Source: Banduia mediterranea
Lineage (GTDB): Bacteria; Pseudomonadota; Gammaproteobacteria; Nevskiales; Nevskiaceae
DNA length: 64,000 nucleotides
Assembly (NCBI RefSeq): GCF_031846245.1
Contig: NZ_JAVRIC010000003.1
Location: 62,001 to 126,000 of the forward strand
Direction of reading: 5' to 3'
Both the position numbers and the translations under genes were made by a program. The stretch's first letter is position 1. Every line of letters begins with the position of its first letter. The notes below the pieces were generated by a model. The model worked only from the letters and a program-made list of their open reading frames with translations. It searched no databases and had not been told where the DNA came from. Below are positions 35,128 to 42,731 of the stretch, in pieces.

Positions 35128-35375
35128 TTCTTGCCTGCCCATCCTTGCGCTGCCGCCTCGTTGATCTCTTCGATGCTGGCTACCTTCTGCGTCCTGCCCG
35201 CGAGTAGGCCGATGAAGCTGGATATCGTCCCAGCGGGCCGCGCCGCCTTGAGTACGCCCCGACCATCTGGCAATAAATCCAGCTCGATCTTGTCGCCTGG
35301 CCTGATGCCGAGGTGTTGCAGTACGTCCTTCCGAAACGTCACTTGTCCCCGTGCGGTAACAGTCAATGTGGTCAT
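35124..35375 (-). CDS. vapB: AbrB/VapB-type antitoxin
   Basis: 83 residues. The swapped-hairpin AbrB domain MTTLTVTARGQVTFRKDVLQHLGIRPGDKIEL is followed by a C-terminal tail that would bind the PIN toxin (SSFIGLLAG...ASIEEINEAAAQGW). The ATG at 35375 was chosen because the domain begins right there. It overlaps vapC by 4 bp. Confidence 0.9.
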   Translation of the reverse strand: MTTLTVTARGQVTFRKDVLQHLGIRPGDKIELDLLPDGRGVLKAARPAGTISSFIGLLAGRTQKVASIEEINEAAAQGWAGKK

Positions 35376-35441
35376 GGTGTTGTGCCCTCGCGATCTCGTC
35401 GGTTGGTGCCTTGCATGGTAATGCAAAATCGCCTTACTGTC

Positions 35442-35614
35442 ATGGGGCTATTGACATGGAAAACTCGCATTGCCACCGAGCCGGGCGTGTTGGCCGGCAA
35501 GCCGATCACCAAGGGTACGCGCCTGGCGGTCGACTTCATCCTCTCACTGTTTGCCGAGGGGGGCGGAAAGGCCAAATGCTGGAAAATTATCCCCAACTTG
35601 GCCGCGAGATCTAA
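35442..35614 (+). pseudogene. Frameshifted DUF433 antitoxin gene
   Basis: The first 37 codons encode TRIATEPGVLAGKPITKGTRLAVDFILSLFAEG, the DUF433 start (normally ...ILELLAAGWS). After a shift near 35565 another frame supplies MLENYPQLGREI followed by a stop, the next conserved DUF433 segment (ILENYPxL). DUF433 antitoxins usually pair with a PIN-like DUF5615 toxin, not seen here. Confidence 0.65.
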
Positions 35615-35649
35615 AGGCAGTTCGACGACAAAAACACCTGAAATCATAA

Positions 35650-35850
35650 AAAGGCGAAGTCGCCAGAGAGCTTGGCAGGGAAGCCATCGTGCGCCTGTTC
35701 GGAAGCCGCGTGGATGACACACAACGTGGCGGAAATATCGATTCGCTCATCGAGCCGGGCCGGCCGCCGACTTTTTACTTACGCATGACAGCCATGCAGC
35801 GGCGATTTGTGAATTTGATCATGAAAAGTGGCAAAGAGACCCCCAAATAG
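35650..35850 (+). pseudogene. Remnant of a minimal nucleotidyltransferase (MNT) gene
   Basis: An open frame after a TAA reads VARELGREAIVRLFGSRVDD then TQRGGNIDSLIEPGRPP, the active-site region of MNT-type nucleotidyltransferases (normally GSRxxG...SDIDLLV). The second catalytic Asp is present, but the usual GDIDLL has become GGNIDSLI, and both ends lack the expected continuation. It is probably a fragment of a HEPN/MNT toxin-antitoxin system. Confidence 0.55.
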
Positions 35851-36029
35851 GGGATGACCTTTGTCCGCCATTGCCCTCTAATGGCAGCCAGGCGCTACAT
35901 AGGGAAAACCCCTTGGGATTTCAACGGAACTTCTTCTGGCATACTTCATGCTGCGTTGCACAATTGAAACGTGATGCATCTACAATGATGCCCGCGTGGA
36001 TGATGATCGCACTGTTGCACGCGTCGGGA

Positions 36030-36037
36030 GGGGGGGG
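36030..36037 (+). repeat. Poly-G tract (8 G) upstream of the sugar transferase gene
   Basis: Homopolymeric run 114 bp before the first EPS gene, in a stretch (35851-36150) that otherwise shows no gene. Its location in the likely promoter or leader could affect expression by slippage. Confidence 0.5.
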
Positions 36038-36150
36038 CTGAAAACGCCTGCCGCCGACGCATCAAACCCTCAAGGACGAGACGCGGCGATGTAGGAAGTC
36101 GGACCGCGATTTCTGTGCGCCTGCCCGTAAAGAATCGATAGAGGTTCGTA

Positions 36151-36915
36151 GTGGGTGAGGTCATGGAACCAATCAAATCGTCAAGTGGAGGCAACGTGGC
36201 ATTCGAACGCAGAGTTGAAGCAGGCCCTTATGAACAGGGGGTCAACACCGATTGGGCAATCGATCGAGCACGCGGGCGCCGAGCTGAGTCCGTCAACCAA
36301 ACGGTGCCGAAGAAGTCAGTCTATGCAAGATCAAGCAAGCGCGGCTTCGATGTCCTGTTCGCGCTTGCCTTTATGCTGCTGATCGGGTGCTGGCTGCTGC
36401 CCCTGATCGGGCTGCTGATCAAGCTCGATTCGCGGGGAACCGTATTCTTTATACAGCGCCGCGTCGGGGAAGGGGGCGGGGTGTTCCGATGCATCAAGTT
36501 TCGGACCATGGTTCACGACCCCCAAGCCGCGTTTGTCCAGGCCCGGAAAAATGACCCCCGCATCACGCGGGTCGGCGCCTTCCTTCGGAAGACAAACCTG
36601 GACGAGCTGCCGCAGTTCATCAATGTCCTGCGGGGTGACATGAGCGTTGTCGGCCCACGTCCGCACGTCCCGGAACTGGATGACGTTTTTGGCGCCGCCG
36701 TGCCCGGTTATACGGCGAGAACCGTCGTCCGCCCGGGCATTACAGGCTTGGCGCAGGTCTCCGGGTGCCGCGGGGAGACCAAAAGCATTCGCGAGATGAC
36801 GCACCGCATTCGCTTCGACCTGTTCTATGCGAAGAACATGAGTCTTCGTATGGACCTCAAGGTCATTGTGCTCACGGTACTCACCGTGCTACGCGGTGAC
36901 GAACGTGCCTATTGA
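36151..36915 (+). CDS. Polyprenyl-phosphate sugar phosphotransferase (priming transferase for EPS)
   Basis: 254 residues from a GTG (an in-frame ATG at 36163 is an alternative). After a variable ~50-residue N-terminus comes [19 protein letters not shown], the re-entrant membrane helix of monotopic phosphoglycosyl transferases, then [23 protein letters not shown], the catalytic stretch [21 protein letters not shown] (Asp-Glu dyad) and [13 protein letters not shown]. It transfers a sugar-1-phosphate to undecaprenyl phosphate and so starts the repeat unit. It heads the EPS locus. Confidence 0.92.
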   Translation: MGEVMEPIKSSSGGNVAFERRVEAGPYEQGVNTDWAIDRARGRRAESVNQTVPKKSVYARSSKRGFDVLFALAFMLLIGCWLLPLIGLLIKLDSRGTVFFIQRRVGEGGGVFRCIKFRTMVHDPQAAFVQARKNDPRITRVGAFLRKTNLDELPQFINVLRGDMSVVGPRPHVPELDDVFGAAVPGYTARTVVRPGITGLAQVSGCRGETKSIREMTHRIRFDLFYAKNMSLRMDLKVIVLTVLTVLRGDERAY

Positions 36916-37010
36916 GTCGCGCTTGGCTCCGTCGCAAGTCATCGCCATGCCGCCCACGTGCAAATGCCTGGCGGAATGGGCTTGTCCTTGCGCTGAGAGA
37001 CTGCAACAAT

Positions 37011-37025
37011 GTTCAACCGTTGAAC
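37011..37025. promoter_or_regulatory. 15-bp palindrome upstream of the MarR-type EPS regulator
   Basis: GTTCAAC-C-GTTGAAC, a perfect 7-bp inverted repeat with a 1-bp centre, 66 bp before the regulator start. Spacing and symmetry fit a winged-helix dimer operator. No second exact copy was seen in the window. Confidence 0.5.
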
Positions 37026-37091
37026 GCACCGCAGTGGCCCGAGTACGCGAGAGCAGGGGAGTTCGAATGAGATGGACGCAGCGTAACGCCA

Positions 37092-37478
37092 ATGGCTCAA
37101 ATGGACGCCCAAGAGGTTCGCTATCGTTTGCTGGAGCTGATCGAACAGCAACCGCAACTCACGCAGCGGCAACTGGCCGAAGAACTCGGCGTCAGTGTCG
37201 GCAAGATCAATTATTGTCTGCACGCGCTAATGGAAAAAGGTTATGTCAAGCTCGACAACTTTCGTCGCAACCCCAACAAGCGGGTGTATTCCTACCTGCT
37301 GACGCCGGGCGGCCTTGAAGCCAAGGCGCAGGCGACTCTGTTCTTCCTTCAGCGAAAAGTGGCGGAGTACGAAAAATTGCGCCTTGAGATTCTGCGCTTG
37401 AGCGCAGATGTGGAAGCCTATCGTGCGGCTGGCGAGAACGGTGCGGCATCGTCTCGGGCGGCCAGGAGAAAACGCTGA
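37092..37478 (+). CDS. MarR-family EPS-associated transcriptional regulator
   Basis: 128 residues. The winged helix YRLLELIEQQPQLTQRQLAEELGVSVGKINYCLHALMEKGYVKLDNFRRNPNKRVYSYLLTPGG (in part) matches the MarR-like group found at the head of exopolysaccharide loci. A coiled-coil-like C-terminus (KVAEYEKLRLEILRLSADVEAYR) follows. Its last base overlaps the start of the RfaH-like gene, so the two regulators are made together. It presumably controls the locus, possibly through the palindrome at 37011-37025. Confidence 0.88.
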   Translation: MAQMDAQEVRYRLLELIEQQPQLTQRQLAEELGVSVGKINYCLHALMEKGYVKLDNFRRNPNKRVYSYLLTPGGLEAKAQATLFFLQRKVAEYEKLRLEILRLSADVEAYRAAGENGAASSRAARRKR

Positions 37479-37972
37479 TGCGCCGTTGGTACGTCGTGAT
37501 GACCAAGCCCCGGCAGGAGCAGATCGCACTCGCCCAGCTCACGCGGCAGGGCTATGAGAGCTATCTACCCATCGTCAGTGAGCGTCGGCGCGAGCAAGGC
37601 AAATACGTTAACAAGCGCGTTCCCCTGTTCCCCCGCTACCTGTTCGTGAATCTGGATACGGCTGTGGACAACACCGCTCCGATCCGGTCCACCGTCGGCT
37701 GCTGCGGTCTGGTTCGCTTCGGCCTGCGATTGGCGTATTTGCCGAGCGGTGTTCTGGAATGGATTCAGGCGCGCTGCCGGGAAGGTGAATCGCGTCGCCG
37801 CCAAGCAAGCTGGATGCCGGGCCGGCGATTGGATGTATTGGATGGACCTTTCGCCGGTTTGGATGCCGTGTTCGCCGCCGCCAGTAGCCATGATCGGGTC
37901 ATTGTTTTGTTGAAGTTACTTGGTGCGTCGCGCCCGGTGGAACTGCCGCAAGAGCACCTGCGGGCCGTGTGA
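37478..37972 (+). CDS. rfaH: RfaH/NusG-like transcription antiterminator
   Basis: 164 residues. The NGN domain WYVVMTKPRQEQIALAQLTRQGYESYLP matches RfaH (WYLLYCKRGQ-type start), followed by RRVPLFPRYLFVNLD and the flexible linker, then a C-terminal domain with PGRRLDVLDGPFAGLDAVFA (KOW-like). RfaH-type paralogues ride with RNA polymerase after loading at ops DNA, and suppress Rho and pausing in long polysaccharide operons. A perfect ops site lies 79 bp downstream of this gene, just before the EPS operon. Gene name by family resemblance. Confidence 0.88.
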   Translation: MRRWYVVMTKPRQEQIALAQLTRQGYESYLPIVSERRREQGKYVNKRVPLFPRYLFVNLDTAVDNTAPIRSTVGCCGLVRFGLRLAYLPSGVLEWIQARCREGESRRRQASWMPGRRLDVLDGPFAGLDAVFAAASSHDRVIVLLKLLGASRPVELPQEHLRAV

Positions 37973-38050
37973 TCAACGGCGGCGGAGTAACGCTGCTGGC
38001 ATAATAGTCGGTGTAACTCATTGTAAATTGGCGGCTTATTGGTTCGCCCT

Positions 38051-38062
38051 GGCGGTAGCGTG
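38051..38062 (+). promoter_or_regulatory. ops element (RfaH recruitment site)
   Basis: GGCGGTAGCGTG, identical to the 12-base operon polarity suppressor consensus known from E. coli capsule, LPS and hly operons. It lies between the RfaH-like gene and gmd, on the strand of the EPS operon. Confidence 0.85.
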
Positions 38063-38088
38063 TCTGAATGAAACTGGCTTTTCGCTCC

Positions 38089-38122
38089 CCAAGTGCTACA
38101 AGAAGCGGCTAGCGCCACTTGG
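38089..38122 (+). repeat. Hairpin in the EPS operon leader
   Basis: CCAAGTG ... CACTTGG inverted repeat (7 bp perfect, loop 20 nt) 26 bp after the ops element. There is no T-tract. It could be a pause- or Rho-related leader structure that antitermination would need to pass. Confidence 0.4.
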
Positions 38123-38144
38123 CAGCGTTGGTGCGCATGATTCG

Positions 38145-38465
38145 GGTCCATGACGTTTCAGGTGGAACAATCGTGCCCTCATCGCGTGCAGTTACCGTTG
38201 ATGTGCTGGACACCCTTCTCAGTGTGTTGCGTCGATCATGGTGAGGACGAATGCTCCGTGGTCAAGGCTTGTCGGGCTAACTGCTTGCCCGACAAGCCTT
38301 TTCCGAGCATTTCACGCTGCCGCCGAGCGTCAAGGTCAAGCCCTTCGGGCGGCCTGCGGCCGACCTTGACGCTCAACAGCAGCTCGAGAAACTGGGCCTT
38401 GTCTTCCACCCGAAACGACATAGAGCCAGATTACAGGCCGATTCCACTCGAAACGGCATAGATCC
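38145..38465. mobile_element. MITE-like structured repeat, copy A
   Basis: Left end GGTCCATGACGTTTCAGGTG (38145 on) is the inverted partner of two successive right ends, one ending at 38427 (CCGAAACGACATAGAGCC) and one at 38465 (TCGAAACGGCATAGATCC). The interior holds a 13-bp stem GAGCGTCAAGGTC/GACCTTGACGCTC (38325-38374) enclosing two small hairpins, 30 bp of which are identical to copy B (49551-49824). No flanking duplication was found. It sits between ops and gmd. Confidence 0.65.
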
Positions 38466-38552
38466 TAGCCTGATGGGCAGTATCGCCCGCATTGCTTATG
38501 CTAGGCCTATACGCGAACGTTTACCTAATTACCGAATCAATAGGATCCTTGG

Positions 38553-39674
38553 ATGACTAAACGTGCCCTTATCACCGGCATCACTGGGCAGGACGGCTCC
38601 TACTTGGCCGAGTTTTTGTTGGACAAAGGCTACGAGGTGCATGGAATCAAGCGCCGAGCGTCATCGTTCAATACTCAGCGTGTAGACCATATCTACCAAG
38701 ATCCCCACGAGAGCGGCGCGCGCTTTCACCTGCACTATGGCGACCTGACCGATACCAGTAACGTGACGCGCATTGTGGCCGAGGTCCAGCCGGATGAAGT
38801 CTATAACCTTGGTGCGCAAAGCCATGTGGCTGTTAGCTTCGAGGCTCCGGAATACACGGCAGACGTTGATGCCATGGGAACTTTGCGCCTGCTGGAAGCG
38901 ATCCGCTTCCTTAAGCTTGGCGACAAGACCCGCTTCTACCAAGCCAGCACTTCTGAACTCTACGGTTTGGTGCAGGAGATTCCGCAAAAGGAAGCCACCC
39001 CGTTCTACCCCCGCAGCCCCTACGGTGTAGCCAAGCTCTACGCGTACTGGATCACAGTTAACTACCGCGAAAGCTACGATATGTATGCGTGCAACGGTAT
39101 TCTATTCAACCACGAAAGTCCGCGCCGCGGTGAGACATTTGTAACCCGCAAAATTACCCGTGGTTTGGCCAACATCGCGCAGGGACTGGACAAGTGCCTA
39201 TACATGGGCAACCTGGACGCGCTGAGAGACTGGGGCCACGCCAAGGACTACGTCCGCATGCAGTGGATGATGCTGCAGCAGGACCGCCCACAGGACTATG
39301 TGATAGCAACCGGGGTGCAGTACAGCGTGCGCCAATTCATCGATATGGCAGCAAAGGAATTGGGCATCACCTTGGCTTTCGAAGGCGAGGGCGTCGAGGA
39401 AAAGGCCGTGGTACGGTCGGTTGAGGGCGGCAACGCGCCGGCGGTGAGGCCGGGAGACGTGATCGTGGCTGTGGATCCGCGTTACTTCCGTCCAGCTGAA
39501 GTGGAAACTCTGCTGGGTGATCCGGCCAAGGCCAAGGCCAATCTAGGTTGGGTACCTCAAATCACCCTGCAGGAAATGGTGATCGAGATGGTGGCCGCGG
39601 ACCTGGATAGTGCGCGCCAGCACGCACTGCTGAAGCGCCATGGCTACGATGTGGCTGTAAGTCAAGAGAACTAA
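38553..39674 (+). CDS. gmd: GDP-mannose 4,6-dehydratase
   Basis: 373 residues. Short-chain dehydrogenase fold with [22 protein letters not shown] (GxxGxxG), the Gmd-specific [19 protein letters not shown], catalytic TSELYG and [12 protein letters not shown] (Tyr-x-x-x-Lys), and [19 protein letters not shown]. It converts GDP-D-mannose to GDP-4-keto-6-deoxymannose using bound NADP, the first step to GDP-L-fucose. The partner fcl is 10 kb downstream, separated by the variable block. First gene after ops. Confidence 0.97.
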   Translation: MTKRALITGITGQDGSYLAEFLLDKGYEVHGIKRRASSFNTQRVDHIYQDPHESGARFHLHYGDLTDTSNVTRIVAEVQPDEVYNLGAQSHVAVSFEAPEYTADVDAMGTLRLLEAIRFLKLGDKTRFYQASTSELYGLVQEIPQKEATPFYPRSPYGVAKLYAYWITVNYRESYDMYACNGILFNHESPRRGETFVTRKITRGLANIAQGLDKCLYMGNLDALRDWGHAKDYVRMQWMMLQQDRPQDYVIATGVQYSVRQFIDMAAKELGITLAFEGEGVEEKAVVRSVEGGNAPAVRPGDVIVAVDPRYFRPAEVETLLGDPAKAKANLGWVPQITLQEMVIEMVAADLDSARQHALLKRHGYDVAVSQEN

Positions 39675-39688
39675 TGGAAGATTCAAGT

Positions 39689-40381
39689 ATGCAGAAGAAT
39701 CTCGCCATTATCCCCGCGCGCGGCGGCTCCAAAGGCATCCCACGCAAGAACGTCCGCGACATCGGCGGCAAACCGCTGATTGCGTGGAGTATCGAGCAGG
39801 CGTTGGCTGCCGAATCAGTTGATCGTGTGTTGGTTTCCACAGATGACGACGAGATAGCCGAGGTGGCTTTGCAGTATGGCGCCGAAGTCCCTTTTCGACG
39901 TCCTGCGGCTCTTGCCAATGACACCGCAGCCACCGAGCCCAGTCTGATCCATGCGCTTGAATGGCTGAAAAAAAGCGAAAACTATCGTCCCGACAATGTA
40001 GTCCTGCTGCAGGCGACTTCACCAGTTCGCTATAGCGGAGCCATTGATCGGGCCATGCGGCAGTTTCTTCATGAAGGTGCCGACAGCTTGCTCTCGGTTT
40101 GCGAGTTCTGGCATTTCCTTTGGCAGGGGCGACCTGCGCCGGTCGCTCTATACGACTACAAGCGTCGGCCGCGCCGGCAAGACATTCGCGCTGAGGACAT
40201 CAAACTGAAAGAGAATGGGTCTATCTACATCACCCGCACCGACGTATTGGTGAAGGAAAAGAATCGCCTGAGTGGGAAGATTGCAGCCTTCGTCATGAGC
40301 GACGAGGAAAGCTACGAAATTGACTCGCTTGTGGATTGGGCGGTCGTCGAAACGCTACTGAAGCACACTGCAGGAAAATGA
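39689..40381 (+). CDS. CMP-nonulosonic acid (acylneuraminate) cytidylyltransferase
   Basis: 230 residues. The NeuA/LegF-type N-terminus [32 protein letters not shown] carries the CTP-binding loop; [19 protein letters not shown] and [11 protein letters not shown] follow. Start at 39689 chosen because a GGAAG site lies 8 bp upstream; an ATG 5 codons earlier overlaps the gmd stop. It activates a sialic, legionaminic or pseudaminic-type sugar to CMP form. The following gene makes the nonulosonate. A C-terminal DUF/phosphatase extension is absent. Confidence 0.9.
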   Translation: MQKNLAIIPARGGSKGIPRKNVRDIGGKPLIAWSIEQALAAESVDRVLVSTDDDEIAEVALQYGAEVPFRRPAALANDTAATEPSLIHALEWLKKSENYRPDNVVLLQATSPVRYSGAIDRAMRQFLHEGADSLLSVCEFWHFLWQGRPAPVALYDYKRRPRRQDIRAEDIKLKENGSIYITRTDVLVKEKNRLSGKIAAFVMSDEESYEIDSLVDWAVVETLLKHTAGK

Positions 40382-40382
40382 C

Positions 40383-42629
40383 ATGTTGATCAGCAAGAAA
40401 ATTTCCGAGTTCCTGGTTTTTGAAACTGAGTCAGTTTTTCGAGCCTTGGAGAAGATCAACAATAATAAGAAGCGAGTCGTTTTCGTGGTCAATGAAGGCG
40501 GCACTTTGACAGGCTCATTCTCTGATGGCGATTTCCGCCGCTGGCTTACATCGTCGCCGGACTTTGATCTGCATCGCGAAGTGGGTTCTATCGCTCATGA
40601 TGCCGTTACGTCATGCAAGGTTGATGCGCCGCGCACCGAGATCGACGCCGCTTTCAGTCAAGGCATCGAGCTGATTCCGCTGGTAGACCACTACCAGCGA
40701 CTTGTTGCAATTGCATTTCAGAACGAGCGCGGCCTCGCCATTGGCAAGCATCTTATTTCTGATACTTCACCGGCCTATGTGATTGCCGAGATCGGCAACA
40801 ATCACAACGGTGATATAAAGCTGGCCAAACATTTGGTTGATCTGGCGCTAGAGGCCGGTGCTGACTGTGTCAAATTCCAGATGCGCGACGTGGAGTCGCT
40901 ATACAAGGGGGGGCGCGACAAGGACAAGAGCGCCGACTTGGGTGCTCAATACACCATGGATCTGCTGAGCAGGTTTCAGCTGAGCAACGTGGAGTTGATA
41001 GAGGTCTTTGATTACTGCAAAGAGTTGGGGCTGACGCCCCTATGTACCCCCTGGGACATCAAAAGCCTGCAAGTATTGGAAGCGTACGGAATGGAGGCCT
41101 ACAAAGTGGCTTCTGCAGACTTCACTAATCACCAGCTGCTTGGTGCTTTGGCTGCTACAGGCAAGCCATTGATTTGCAGCACCGGCATGAGCACAGAGGC
41201 GGAAATCCGTCGTTCCGTTGCTTTTCTGAAAAGCAAGGGCGCGAATTTTGTCATTCTGCACTGTAACTCGACGTACCCTACGCCGTTCAAGGACGTCAAC
41301 TTGGTGTACCTAAAGCGCCTTCAGGAGATAACGGGTGGCCTAGTCGGTTACTCGGGGCACGAACGGGGAATTTCTATCGCTGTAGCCGCAGTCACTCTAG
41401 GTGCCCGAGTGATCGAAAAGCACTTCACCATCGACAAGAGCATGGAGGGCAACGACCACAAGGTGTCGTTATTGCCGGATGAATTCCGCGATATGGTCCG
41501 GAAGATTCGCGAAGTCGAAGAATCCATGGGCAATGGTGGCGAGCGCATCATCACCCAGGGGGAGCTAATCAACCGTGAGTCCTTGGCAAAGAGCTTGGTG
41601 GCGAACTGCGAGATGAGCAAGGGGCAGGTGATTGAACCGGGCATGGTAGAAGTGAAAAGTCCTGGGCAAGGTCTCCAACCCATGTACTTGGAACAATTGC
41701 TCGGTAAGCGTGCCAAGCGAAACATGCAGGTTGGTGACTATTTCTACGAGTCGGACCTCAAGGATGAGTCGGTAGAGGCACGCAATTACCGCTTCAACCG
41801 CCCGTTCGGAATCCCGGTTCGCTACCATGACTACGACACGCTAGTGCCTAAGTCGAATTTCGATTTCGTCGAGTTTCATCTCAGTTATCAGGATATGGAA
41901 CTGGAGCCGGCAGATTTCTTCGATGGCCCACAGGACATCGGTTTTGCAGTGCACAGCCCGGAGCTGTTCGCCGGTGATCACATCATGGATCTGGCCAGCG
42001 AGAATGAAGCCTATCGCCGGCACTCCATCGCCGAACTTCAAAGAGTTTGTGACATCACCCGCAAGCTCAAGCAGTTTTTTCCAAAAACTGAAAAGCCGGT
42101 CATCGTCATCAATGCTGGCGGGTTCAGTACGTCGTCTTTCCTGCCCAGAGACGCGCGCCCAACTATGTATAAGCGCATCGCGGAGTCACTGGGGCAACTG
42201 AATCAGTCCGGCGTGGAAGTGATTATCCAGACGATGCCCCCTTTCCCCTGGCATTTTGGTGGCCAGAGCTATCACAACTTGTTTGTGGACCCGAACGAGA
42301 TTCGGGAATTCTGCAGTAGTTATGGTTATCGCATCTGCTACGACATTTCACACTCGATGATGGCCTGTAATTACTATAAGTGGAAGCTAACCGATTTCAC
42401 TAACGCAGTCGGTCTATATATCGCACATATGCATGTGGTAGATGCTTTGGGTGTAGACGGCGAAGGAGTGCAGATCGGTAAAGGTGATGTGGACTTTACT
42501 GAGCTTTCACTCGATCTCAATCAATGCGCGCCAAGCACACAGTTCATTCCGGAAGTTTGGCAAGGGCACAAAAATCACGGAGAAGGGTTTTGGTGTGCGT
42601 TGGACTTTCTAGAGAGCTACTTCAAGTAA
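40383..42629 (+). CDS. Multidomain nonulosonate synthase: CBS - NeuB - SAF - TIM-barrel
   Basis: 748 residues, far longer than a typical ~350-residue NeuB. Residues ~1-118 resemble a CBS pair (RVVFVVNEGGTLTGSFSDGDFRRWL; IELIPLVDHYQRLVAIA). About 130-380 is the NeuB barrel (YVIAEIGNNHNGDIKLAKHL, CVKFQMRD, VASADFTNHQLL, ICSTGMST, GYSGHERG, EKHFTIDKSMEGNDH) that condenses PEP with an N-acyl hexosamine. About 395-458 is the antifreeze-like SAF domain. About 460-748 is a second barrel resembling xylose-isomerase/AP-endonuclease-2-type proteins (VEFHLSYQDM, YDISHSMMACNYY, HMHVVDALGVDGEGVQIGKG). No NeuC-type epimerase is nearby; the extra barrel may help provide or modify the substrate (inference). 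Confidence 0.88.
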   Translation: MLISKKISEFLVFETESVFRALEKINNNKKRVVFVVNEGGTLTGSFSDGDFRRWLTSSPDFDLHREVGSIAHDAVTSCKVDAPRTEIDAAFSQGIELIPLVDHYQRLVAIAFQNERGLAIGKHLISDTSPAYVIAEIGNNHNGDIKLAKHLVDLALEAGADCVKFQMRDVESLYKGGRDKDKSADLGAQYTMDLLSRFQLSNVELIEVFDYCKELGLTPLCTPWDIKSLQVLEAYGMEAYKVASADFTNHQLLGALAATGKPLICSTGMSTEAEIRRSVAFLKSKGANFVILHCNSTYPTPFKDVNLVYLKRLQEITGGLVGYSGHERGISIAVAAVTLGARVIEKHFTIDKSMEGNDHKVSLLPDEFRDMVRKIREVEESMGNGGERIITQGELINRESLAKSLVANCEMSKGQVIEPGMVEVKSPGQGLQPMYLEQLLGKRAKRNMQVGDYFYESDLKDESVEARNYRFNRPFGIPVRYHDYDTLVPKSNFDFVEFHLSYQDMELEPADFFDGPQDIGFAVHSPELFAGDHIMDLASENEAYRRHSIAELQRVCDITRKLKQFFPKTEKPVIVINAGGFSTSSFLPRDARPTMYKRIAESLGQLNQSGVEVIIQTMPPFPWHFGGQSYHNLFVDPNEIREFCSSYGYRICYDISHSMMACNYYKWKLTDFTNAVGLYIAHMHVVDALGVDGEGVQIGKGDVDFTELSLDLNQCAPSTQFIPEVWQGHKNHGEGFWCALDFLESYFK

Positions 42630-42731
42630 CGGTCCCACGGCGGAACCCCATGGTTTTCGATTGATGTTGCCCTCAAGTATGTTTGACTTGCTTCACTGGG
42701 GCACCATAGCTATTTTCAATGGTAAAGCCGC

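Noticed and set aside
37990-38050. Promoter for the EPS operon just upstream of ops (CATAAT-like and TTGTAA-like hexamers)
   Set aside because: No pair with proper 16-18 bp spacing and two acceptable hexamers could be found; transcription may also continue from the regulator genes.
38236-38421. Short minus-strand frame inside MITE copy A, with a partial counterpart at 49554-49787 in copy B
   Set aside because: The two translations share a KGLS(D/G)xQ-like stretch only because the repeats are related; frames differ elsewhere and overlap the structural stems.
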